Positions 1 to 7,194 of a stretch of DNA of 64,000 bases are shown here, piece after piece (within the stretch, counting starts at the first letter, position 1; every line of letters begins with the position of its first letter). Made by a program: the position numbers and the translations under genes. The DNA lies in NCBI RefSeq assembly GCF_001922575.1, contig NZ_MRCI01000001.1, forward strand, positions 1,488,001 to 1,552,000, in the 5' to 3' direction. The stretch is from Neptunomonas phycophila. GTDB taxonomy: Bacteria; Pseudomonadota; Gammaproteobacteria; Pseudomonadales; Balneatricaceae. A model generated the notes under the pieces. The model was not told where the DNA came from, made no database searches, and saw only the letters and a list, made by a program, of their open reading frames with translations.

Positions 1-235
1 GTGATGGTCGCATTCTATTTGTATCTAAAATACCGTCTTTTTCTATAACATAACGGCTTTTAATGCCGGAAGCTTTTTCTATAAATTCGCTATTGGAAAA
101 AGGAGGCTTGTCACCAAATAGTGCTATGTTTTGTTCCACCCATGCATTATAACTATGCACAAGTTCGTCATTAGAGATGGTATTAGCGGGTTTCCAGAGG
201 CCTGAGCCTGTGATGAAAGGGCGTATAGTATCCAT
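1..235 (-). CDS. Beta-ketoacyl-ACP synthase III family protein (FabH-like), 5' part only
   Basis: Only the first 78 codons are inside the window; the gene continues beyond base 1. The start is ATG at 235. The N-terminus has the thiolase-fold opening [19 protein letters not shown], followed by [17 protein letters not shown]. This resembles the long FabH-like synthases of Pseudomonas (PA3286 type), which have an insert before the SxxFIxxxSGIKSR motif. These enzymes condense acyl-CoA with malonyl-ACP and can feed beta-oxidation products into fatty-acid synthesis. The catalytic Cys-His-Asn residues are outside the window, so activity cannot be judged. The family assignment is fairly secure and the exact substrate is not. 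Confidence 0.8.
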   Translation of the reverse strand, partial: MDTIRPFITGSGLWKPANTISNDELVHSYNAWVEQNIALFGDKPPFSNSEFIEKASGIKSRYVIEKDGILDTNRMRPS

Positions 236-331
236 AGGTGCTCTTCTTTTTTAGAGCAGTATAGGACAAAAAGATAGAGTATTGAAAACAGATGTTGGGT
301 TAAGTGTTTATTTAAGGATTAGGATGGAGTA

Positions 332-351
332 ACGGGGCAAGGGAGCCCCGT
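332..351 (-). terminator. Hairpin downstream of the RSP_7527-like gene
   Basis: A perfect 7-bp stem (ACGGGGC/GCCCCGT) with a 6-base loop lies about 30 bases past the stop of the small minus-strand gene. It is not followed by a clear T run on that strand, so intrinsic termination is probable but weakly supported. Confidence 0.45.
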
Positions 352-380
352 ATTCCGGAAGATTAAATGGTGCCCGTCAA

Positions 381-569
381 TTAATGGTGTGCGTGGCGAC
401 CAATATGAAGTTTAGGTAGTTCCATACGGAACAAAGATTTAACGAAACGTTTTGTTGATGCAAATAATTCAGCGTTGTATTCACGACGCATTTGGTAAGC
501 GCGATCAATGTAATACTGAGTGTCGACGTTGCCAGTAGAATCTGTTTTGATGCTGTGTTGAGTATGCAT
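381..569 (-). CDS. Small RSP_7527-family protein
   Basis: This 62-residue protein has an excellent ribosome-binding site (GGAGGC five bases before ATG at 569). The central segment DTQYYIDRAYQMRREYNAEL matches the pattern of the RSP_7527 family (D-x-Y-I-x-x-A-x-x-x-R-x-x), small proteins of unknown function in Rhodobacteraceae and marine gammaproteobacteria. The C-terminus is rich in His and basic residues. The gene is divergent from the LysR regulator at 693-1622, which may control it. An overlapping longer reading frame in the same interval lacks such a binding site and is taken as a shadow. The family call is from memory of the motif and is moderately sure. Confidence 0.65.
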   Translation of the reverse strand: MHTQHSIKTDSTGNVDTQYYIDRAYQMRREYNAELFASTKRFVKSLFRMELPKLHIGRHAHH

Positions 570-644
570 GTTAAGCCTCCGGTTAAGCTCAATTGATTAA
601 GGTATGTAGGTATACTAAGGTCGAATGCGGAATTGGACAAACGA

Positions 645-663
645 TCATTTCTCAGTAGAATGA
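645..663. promoter_or_regulatory. Candidate LysR box between divergent genes
   Basis: The dyad TCATT-N9-AATGA contains the T-N11-A core typical of LysR-type binding sites. It sits 30 bases before the LysR reading frame and about 75 bases upstream of the divergent small gene. Its position and symmetry fit autoregulation; binding is inferred. Confidence 0.45.
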
Positions 664-692
664 TGAGAAAAAATAATCAATGAGGTGCTGCT

Positions 693-1622
693 ATCAGACG
701 CTTACCCCCACTCAACGCCATTCGTGTATTTGAAGCTGCAGCGCGCAATGAAAGTTTCGCTGCGGCGGCTGAAGAGCTATTCATAACGGCTTCAGCGGTT
801 AGTCATCAAATAAAAACGCTTGAGCAATTTTTAGGGTTGGTTCTGTTTAGAAGAAACAAACGCAAAGTTGAGCTTACCCCAATAGGCCATCAATACTTAG
901 TTTCGGTCAAACATGCCCTTGATGAAATTGAAGTGGCGACTCAGCGAATAACAACCAGCGCGGGTAATGACGTTGTTACAATCAGTGTTGCACCTAACTT
1001 TTTAACCCGTTGGCTCATGCCTAGAATGAGCCGTTTCCAAGAAAAATACCCTGATGTAGAACTGCAAATTAGTGCATCGACAGGCCTTATTGATTTTAAT
1101 AAGTCGGCAGTTGATATGGCCGTTTATTTTGGTCATGGAGATTGGCATGACATTGAAGTGCATTTTCTGCGTAATGTTTTCCAAGTGCCTGTATGCAGCC
1201 CTGTGCTTATGTCGGGATCTCGTCCATTAATTCAACCCGCTGATTTACGTAGGCATACACTCATACATGTGAGTAAGCGATTGTATGAATGGCCAGAGTG
1301 GCTGCAATTAGCAGGGGTAGAATATACGGGCTTTAGCCGAGGACTGCAGTTGTCTAGTAGTCAATTAGCAACGGCAGCTGCTCAAGAGGGCCTAGGCGTT
1401 GCACTGGCCGATAGCACGCTTACTTCACGTGAAATTGAGCAGGGTAAACTGGTTGTCCCGTTTGATTTAATGATGGATACACATAAATCGTTTTATTTGG
1501 TTTACCAAAAAAATCGATTATTAACTTATGGCATGCAAGCCTTTAAAGATTGGGTTATTGAAGAGATGCTTGATGGCTCAGTTATTAAAGAAAACAGCAT
1601 GGTTTCTCAGTCCAATAACTAA
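693..1622 (+). CDS. LysR-family transcriptional regulator (GcvA/AmpR-like), apparent ATC start
   Basis: The protein has an N-terminal winged helix (residues 1-65: RRLPPLNAIRVFEAAARN, then ASAVSHQIKTLEQFLG) and a C-terminal effector domain, 309 residues in total, normal for the family. The first standard start codon in frame is TTG at 837, which would remove most of the DNA-binding helix. The family pattern (M)RRLPPLNA places the initiator exactly at ATC 693-695. That codon is preceded by GAGGTG at 682-687 with a five-base spacer, and the frame is closed upstream by TGA at 681. So either ATC is a rare initiator or one base is wrong. Its likely target is the divergent small gene and itself. The effector is unknown. 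Confidence 0.85.
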   Translation: MRRLPPLNAIRVFEAAARNESFAAAAEELFITASAVSHQIKTLEQFLGLVLFRRNKRKVELTPIGHQYLVSVKHALDEIEVATQRITTSAGNDVVTISVAPNFLTRWLMPRMSRFQEKYPDVELQISASTGLIDFNKSAVDMAVYFGHGDWHDIEVHFLRNVFQVPVCSPVLMSGSRPLIQPADLRRHTLIHVSKRLYEWPEWLQLAGVEYTGFSRGLQLSSSQLATAAAQEGLGVALADSTLTSREIEQGKLVVPFDLMMDTHKSFYLVYQKNRLLTYGMQAFKDWVIEEMLDGSVIKENSMVSQSNN

Positions 1623-1908
1623 CGTAGTTGCTCATTATAGTTGTCGATTGGCGACAAGTGTCAGTGGTATTTTTTCACTGAAATATCGATACATTCCTGC
1701 AAAAATCTTCTAAATCCTCTCTTGTATTCAGGCTCTATTAATTTAATTAAGAGTCGTAGCCTAGAGATGCAAAAAAATCAAATTTTTAACTAAAAAAAAT
1801 TTTATTAGTAATGTGGATTTGTTATACATGCCTTTGACTGCAATGAGGTGGTTTTTGTTTCGGGCTAACTGCCTCATAGACAGAGTCTAAAATCATGGAG
1901 GAAATTAC
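1623..1908. other. Intergenic leader of the repeat/RTX gene
   Basis: This is 286 bases of AT-rich DNA without a convincing gene. It contains a small CAGTG/CACTG hairpin around 1663-1681 and several A/T runs. It ends in the strong binding site GGAGGA before ATG 1909. A promoter for the 1056-residue gene must lie here, but no hexamer pair stands out. Confidence 0.4.
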
Positions 1909-4900
1909 ATGTCTTTTTACTATACGAGTTCTGGGTATTCCGGTTATAGCTGGTACAACTCTTACTGGTCTAAATATAAACATCACGATAATAAAAATGA
2001 CGATTGGTGCTATACATCCATTGCTCCTGTAGCAAAAGATGATCCTGGTTCTAGCAAGTATTCTGCATTTTTAGGTTCTACTGGTAAATCTCAAAGCGTT
2101 AGTGATTGGAAGCTTGATGGTGTTTCAATTTCAGCAACTGACATTAACGGTAATAAAACACATGCTTCACTTATCAATTGTGAAGGCATTGGTGTTGATG
2201 CCGGATGTGATAAAACAGGGCAACTTGAATACAACGCTAAAACGGGACAATCTGAATCAATCACCATTAGCTTTGATCAAGTCTTAAACAAAGCAACGGT
2301 TGGTATCTCAAAGCTTTCAGGGAATGAAGGCGGTCATTGGGAAGCGTATTACGAAGGGAACCTTGTTACTTCTGGCGATTTTTACGGCAACAAAAATTGC
2401 TTCAAAGAGCTGAGCATCGATACGGGTGATTTAGTTTTTGATGAAATCGTTTTTACAGCGTCAGATAACGTTTATGGATATAAGTGTGACGTTTCCGACT
2501 ACTTAATTAAGTACATTAGTGTTTCAGGTCCTGCTATTGCTGAAGATGCCTTCACCGTTCAAGAAAATGGCTCGTTGGCGTTAGATGCTAATACGTTAAT
2601 AGCAAACGACTGTGATGATGACACTCCAATTAGTGATCTGGTAATCAGTGATTACACAGACGCAGTTAACGGCACTATCTCATTCGATGAAGCAAGTGGC
2701 CAGTTTACCTATGTTCCAGGTCCAGCATATGACTATTTAGCGGCGGGTGAGACGGCTACCGATACATTCACCTATGCGGTTAAAGACCCAGAAGGTAATG
2801 TGTCTAACTACGCAACTGTGACAATTACTATCATTGGTGAAAATGATGCACCTGTCGCGGCTGACGATACTTTATCTGTAGCAGAAGATGCGCCATTAGT
2901 TATCCAGCCTTCAGACCTTTTAGTAAACGACTCTGATCCAGAAGGTGATAACCTTACAATCACGGCTGTTGGTAATCCAAGTAACGGTACTGTTGTATTA
3001 AACGCGGATGGAACAATAACGTTTACACCCGCACCTAATTACTCAGGTCCTGCTACATTTGAATATACCGTAAGTGATGGTAACGGTGGCGAGACAACTG
3101 CAACAGTAACGGTCAATGTAACTCCTGAGAATGATGGGCCAGTTGCTGCATTTGATAATTTCTGGGGAATGGAAGATACGCCAGTTACGGTAACTCCAGA
3201 GCAAATGCTAGGAAATGACACGGATTTAGATGGTGATACACTCACGATCACTGAAGTGTCTAACCCAACGAACGGTACGGTTGTCCTTAACGCTGACGGC
3301 ACCGTGACCTTCACGCCTGATGAGAACTTCAATGGCGAAGCGACGTACGAGTACACCATTACTGACGGTAACGGTGGATACGACACCGCTACTGTGACAA
3401 TCGACTTTGCACCGGTTAACGATGCACCGGTTGCCGTTGATGATCAGCTGACAGGTGAAGAAGACACCACCATCACGCTGGATCCAGCAACGCTATTGGG
3501 TAACGACACGGATGTTGATGGCGATCCATTAACGATCACCGCCGTCTCTAACCCAAGCCACGGTACGGTAACACTGAACCCCGATGGCACAGTGAGCTTC
3601 ACACCGGATCCGGACTACAACGGTCCAGCCACGTTCGACTACACAGTTAGCGATGGTAACGGTGGTGAAGATACGGCCACAGTGACCGTAGTATTCTCGC
3701 CAGTGAACGACGGACCGGATGCGGTTGACGACAGCTTCACGGGCGAAGAAGACACGCCATACGTCATGACGCCAGCAGCGATCCTTGGCAACGACACGGA
3801 TCCAGAAGGTGACACGCTATCGATCACGGGCGTATCTAACCCAACGAACGGTACCGTTGTTCTGAATGCTGACGGCACAATTACCTTCACACCGGATGCG
3901 GATTTTGTAGGCGAAGCGACGTACGACTACACCATCACAGACGGCAATGGCGGTACTGACACGGCCACAGTCACCATCGACTTTGCTCCGATGAATGATG
4001 CTCCGGATGCAGTAGATGATGCATTCACAACGAATGAAGACACGCCACTGACACTAACGGCGAATGATCTATTAGGTAACGATAGTGATCCTGATGGCGA
4101 TATGTTATCCATTGTTAGTGTAAGCAACCCTAAGAACGGTTCAGTCATTTTGAATCAAAATGGTTCTGTATTGTTCATACCGGCGGCTAACTTCTTTGGT
4201 GAGGCAACATTCGAATACACTATCACAGACGGTAATGGTGGGTATGACACAGCTGAGGTAACGATTACTGTTGCTTCTGTTAATGACATTCCATGCGCTA
4301 CGCCAGACTCGTTCTCAGCAGAACCTGATCAGACAATCACTTTCCCTGCTTCTACTTTGTTAGCTAATGATGTTGATCCTGACGGCGACACTCTTTCCAT
4401 CTTCTTTGTGAGCAATGCCACTAACGGTACTGCTACATTAAATGATGATGGAACGGTCACGTTTGAACCAACACCTGGTTATATTGGTGAAGCAACATTT
4501 GATTATATGGTCACTGATGGGAACGGCGGATACACTTCTACAACGGTAACGATCGATTACGATACAGCAAGCGATCAGATTATCTTTGGTGATGAGTATG
4601 ACAACCTGTTAACGGGCGGTGCTGGTAACGACCAAATCTACGGCTGCGAAGGCGATGATATTATCTACGGTGGCGCCGGTGCTGATACCCTTGTAGGTGG
4701 TGAAGGAAACGACACCATATACATGGGCGATGACATGGACGCTGACACCTTAGTGACTAATTTCAAAGACCTTGATGGCTCGGATACGGTTTACCAATTT
4801 GGTGATGAAGACATCCTTGATTTTGCGGACTTGTTGCAAGGTAGCACAGGTGATCTATCTGACTACCTACACTTTGAGTTCACTGATGAGGGCGACACCA

Positions 4901-5079
4901 TCATTGAAATTAGTAGTGAAGGCCTATTTGCTAACAACGGAACAGAAGATAACCACGACGCTAATGTCGACCATACAATACGTTTGGCCGATACAGAACT
5001 GGCATGTGGTTGTGCGGATGATTCTGTAATCATTGACTACTTGTTGGCTAATAATCAGTTACAAGTTGATTTAAGCTAA
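1909..5079 (+). CDS. Secreted tandem-95/cadherin-like repeat protein with RTX C-terminus
   Basis: This is a 1056-residue, very acidic protein without an N-terminal Sec signal. Residues 1-45 are unusually rich in Tyr, Ser and Trp. Residues about 50-210 form an unrecognised domain with several Cys, and a VCBS-like domain covers about 212-311. Six repeats with an exact 96-residue period start at 312, 408, 504, 600, 696 and 792, each opening ND-x-P and ending SDGNGG/TDGNGG plus TATVT. They match tandem-95/cadherin-like Ig folds, which usually bind calcium at interdomain DxD motifs. Four RTX nonapeptides (GGAGNDQIY type) lie near 903-940. The Asp-rich C-terminus ending in QVDLS looks like a type I secretion signal. 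Adhesin or biofilm function is inferred. No HlyB/HlyD/TolC exporter genes are nearby. Confidence 0.85.
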   Translation: MSFYYTSSGYSGYSWYNSYWSKYKHHDNKNDDWCYTSIAPVAKDDPGSSKYSAFLGSTGKSQSVSDWKLDGVSISATDINGNKTHASLINCEGIGVDAGCDKTGQLEYNAKTGQSESITISFDQVLNKATVGISKLSGNEGGHWEAYYEGNLVTSGDFYGNKNCFKELSIDTGDLVFDEIVFTASDNVYGYKCDVSDYLIKYISVSGPAIAEDAFTVQENGSLALDANTLIANDCDDDTPISDLVISDYTDAVNGTISFDEASGQFTYVPGPAYDYLAAGETATDTFTYAVKDPEGNVSNYATVTITIIGENDAPVAADDTLSVAEDAPLVIQPSDLLVNDSDPEGDNLTITAVGNPSNGTVVLNADGTITFTPAPNYSGPATFEYTVSDGNGGETTATVTVNVTPENDGPVAAFDNFWGMEDTPVTVTPEQMLGNDTDLDGDTLTITEVSNPTNGTVVLNADGTVTFTPDENFNGEATYEYTITDGNGGYDTATVTIDFAPVNDAPVAVDDQLTGEEDTTITLDPATLLGNDTDVDGDPLTITAVSNPSHGTVTLNPDGTVSFTPDPDYNGPATFDYTVSDGNGGEDTATVTVVFSPVNDGPDAVDDSFTGEEDTPYVMTPAAILGNDTDPEGDTLSITGVSNPTNGTVVLNADGTITFTPDADFVGEATYDYTITDGNGGTDTATVTIDFAPMNDAPDAVDDAFTTNEDTPLTLTANDLLGNDSDPDGDMLSIVSVSNPKNGSVILNQNGSVLFIPAANFFGEATFEYTITDGNGGYDTAEVTITVASVNDIPCATPDSFSAEPDQTITFPASTLLANDVDPDGDTLSIFFVSNATNGTATLNDDGTVTFEPTPGYIGEATFDYMVTDGNGGYTSTTVTIDYDTASDQIIFGDEYDNLLTGGAGNDQIYGCEGDDIIYGGAGADTLVGGEGNDTIYMGDDMDADTLVTNFKDLDGSDTVYQFGDEDILDFADLLQGSTGDLSDYLHFEFTDEGDTIIEISSEGLFANNGTEDNHDANVDHTIRLADTELACGCADDSVIIDYLLANNQLQVDLS
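2842..4568 (+). repeat. Six tandem 288-bp coding repeats
   Basis: Six in-frame units of exactly 288 bases (96 codons) begin at 2842, 3130, 3418, 3706, 3994 and 4282. Units two to four are the most alike in DNA, for example the repeated GTGTCTAACCCAACGAACGG-like stretch, which suggests recent duplication or gene conversion. The outer units have diverged. Confidence 0.85.
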
Positions 5080-5099
5080 TTAATTAGCGCAATAGCTGT

Positions 5100-5128
5100 A
5101 AAAGGGTCGGGATTATCTCGGCCCTTTT
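5100..5128. terminator. Intrinsic terminator between convergent genes
   Basis: The stem AAAAGGGTCG pairs with CGGCCCTTTT (one G-U pair) around a 9-base loop, and is followed by TTTCTTTT on the plus strand. It lies 20 bases after the RTX gene. The opposite strand also ends in TTTT, so it may serve the convergent barrel gene too. Confidence 0.85.
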
Positions 5129-5176
5129 TCTTTTGTATTTAAAATGTCGTCAGCAGCTATCTGGTGTATAAAGAGG

Positions 5177-6388
5177 TTAAAAGTAACGCTCCAATGTCAA
5201 TCCAATATAGTTATCATCGTCGATAGTGTAGAGCGGATCTTCTTTATCGTTCGCGTTAAAAATACGAGCATCAAGGCTTAACTTCCAGCTATTGCCAAGC
5301 CTTCGGCTCGCTTCTAACCCAAAACTGGTTGAGTGGTAATCTAAATCGTAAGTCAAACCCATGAGTACTTCTGTACTCTGAACGTCATTCATACCAAAGC
5401 GCACACCAATAGAAAGATCGTTTTGAAACAAGCGGCTGCTTTTTTCTCCATCACTATCCCAGCTATATTCGGCTAACATTCCCATATCAATGGCTGAGTT
5501 TGCGATGCCATAAAAGGTATATTCAAAACCTGTCTGAGTTGCCCGTAATGTATGTTCCTTGGTATCACGCCAGATACCTTCCGCTTTCCATAACCAATTG
5601 CCGGAGGTGTACTGTAGATCCCCACCTACTTGAGTCATTTGGGTGTAATAAGGGACCAACTTAAGCTCAGAACCCTCTAATTGGCTATTTAACACGACCT
5701 CACGGTTGGTCCCTTTAAACACATACGCCCCTAAATCAAAAGGCCCTGTGGAATGGCTCCAACGCAGTACTACATCGACATGTTTGTCTTTTTGGGAGGA
5801 TTCATAAGTGGCATCATCGTTATCAATCACTATGGGGAGTCTAAATCGGCCATGAGAGCCTGCAGAAGTTTGTTCGCGAAAGCCGGGTAAAATATATACA
5901 TCTAAAATGCCCATATCTCTTACTAGAGATAATTTTAATAAAGGTTGACCTAGTTTGTCCTCGCCATCAATGTCTTCTACAAAGTCTGTTTGGTTAATAA
6001 CGTCTGATAGATGCTGAAACTCAGTCACGCCCCAAAATACTTGTGCAACACCTAGTTTTAGCTCCCAGGTATCAGCAACATGAAGCCAGTAGCCTTCTCG
6101 TAAATCAACATGTGAACGTTTACTGTCTTGCTGATCTACACGAAAGAAAGGGGTAATCACCGCCGCATCATACCCATTGTTCCATTGCCATGTGAAAGCG
6201 GGTTCCACAAACATAGAAACATTAGCCTTATAATTCTGCCCCTCGTAACGCCCATTTTGGTTGAACAACCGTAGTTCTGCACCAATGCGCCCCGATATAT
6301 CAAATTCGATTTCTGTTGAGGCCGCTGTAGTTAATGAACTAGCAATTAGAATCGATAATCCGAGTAGGGGAGAAATTAGAGGCTTCAT
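5177..6388 (-). CDS. Outer-membrane beta-barrel protein of an RND/MMPL operon
   Basis: The 403-residue product has a signal peptide (residues 1-22, cleavage near TTAA-STE) and then alternating aromatic/polar strands. It ends in LTLERYF with a terminal Phe, the usual outer-membrane insertion signal. The composition and the motif GVAQVFWGVTEF point to a DUF1302-like or alginate-porin-like barrel. It is the last gene of a three-gene unit, sharing one base with the preceding LolA-like gene. The likely role is the outer-membrane partner in export of a lipid or other hydrophobic substrate. That role is inferred from context and not from any catalytic motif. Confidence 0.65.
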   Translation of the reverse strand: MKPLISPLLGLSILIASSLTTAASTEIEFDISGRIGAELRLFNQNGRYEGQNYKANVSMFVEPAFTWQWNNGYDAAVITPFFRVDQQDSKRSHVDLREGYWLHVADTWELKLGVAQVFWGVTEFQHLSDVINQTDFVEDIDGEDKLGQPLLKLSLVRDMGILDVYILPGFREQTSAGSHGRFRLPIVIDNDDATYESSQKDKHVDVVLRWSHSTGPFDLGAYVFKGTNREVVLNSQLEGSELKLVPYYTQMTQVGGDLQYTSGNWLWKAEGIWRDTKEHTLRATQTGFEYTFYGIANSAIDMGMLAEYSWDSDGEKSSRLFQNDLSIGVRFGMNDVQSTEVLMGLTYDLDYHSTSFGLEASRRLGNSWKLSLDARIFNANDKEDPLYTIDDDNYIGLTLERYF

Positions 6389-7194
6389 TATCGAGCTCTC
6401 TTTAATGCATTTTGGTTGAAATCACTGTCTGATAAACCTGTTTGAAACTGGAAGTTATCCCAAATCAAATCGGTACTTTTTCCAGTTTGGTGATTTACCA
6501 TTTTCATGGTGTGGGGGCGCCAATGTTGGTCTAGGTATACCTGATAATTATCGTAGACCAGTGTCTTTAATAAGGCGTCCTTTCGATCATAGAATTCGAT
6601 TTTATCCAGACGGTATTCTTGTGTATCGACCCAAGTAATTCGTTTGGTATAACCTGAATATTGATCAACAGGGTATTGTTCAACAACATAGCAGTTACCC
6701 AGTGAGCAAGGGCTGTCTTGGATGTACTTATAAGTATATTTGTTAACTTCAAACGAACTCATATCTTCAAATGAGAACTCTGAACCCATGAAAGGGCCAG
6801 ACTTATTACGTGAGGCAATACGTTTAACCCGTTTAAGCGCTGGTAAATAAAGCCACTGATCATCCGGGCCTACCGCGTGAGAAAAACTAAGGAAGGCGGT
6901 CCCTTTTACGTCTAAAGGTTTGTCGAATAGAGTGAGGTTTTTATCACCATCATCAGGCTGTTCTAAGGCTTTTATCCGAATCTCACGAAGGCTTTCTTGT
7001 CCTTCACTGTTACGTAAAATCATTTGCATGCTTGCTTGCATGTCTTGCCAGCCTGCATCACTTTGCTTTGCAGCCGTGGCGATGGATAGGCCTTTTTCGG
7101 CGGGGGTTTGCGCATGGGCTGCAGGTGATGTTAAAAAAGTTAACGCACTAAACGTACACAAGATAGAGGGGGTGGTTAGTCGCTTCATAATCAT
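6388..7194 (-). CDS. LolA-like outer-membrane lipoprotein-sorting protein
   Basis: This is a 268-residue periplasmic protein with a signal peptide ending near AAHAQ at residue 29. The body has the features of the LolA-like family PF17131: the segment DQWLYLPALKRVKRIASRNK, followed by GSEFSFEDMSSFE and YTKRITWVDTQEYRLDKIEF. These proteins have a concave beta-sheet that holds lipids and are usually encoded beside an MMPL/RND transporter. The gene overlaps the transporter by four bases (ATGA) and touches the barrel gene, so the three are translated together. It may shuttle a lipid from the transporter to the outer membrane. Confidence 0.8.
   Translation of the reverse strand: MIMKRLTTPSILCTFSALTFLTSPAAHAQTPAEKGLSIATAAKQSDAGWQDMQASMQMILRNSEGQESLREIRIKALEQPDDGDKNLTLFDKPLDVKGTAFLSFSHAVGPDDQWLYLPALKRVKRIASRNKSGPFMGSEFSFEDMSSFEVNKYTYKYIQDSPCSLGNCYVVEQYPVDQYSGYTKRITWVDTQEYRLDKIEFYDRKDALLKTLVYDNYQVYLDQHWRPHTMKMVNHQTGKSTDLIWDNFQFQTGLSDSDFNQNALKRAR

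Noticed and set aside
377-640. An 87-codon minus-strand frame overlapping the RSP_7527-like gene
   Set aside because: It lacks a binding site, while the overlapping 62-codon frame has GGAGGC at the right distance and a family motif.
3039-4148. Three antisense reading frames across the 288-bp repeats
   Set aside because: They arise from the same repeat unit read backwards, have no binding sites, and the plus strand encodes an excellent domain protein.
2842-4568. Regular repeats that could suggest a CRISPR array
   Set aside because: The units are 288 bases, coding and diverging like protein domains; there are no short repeats with unique spacers.
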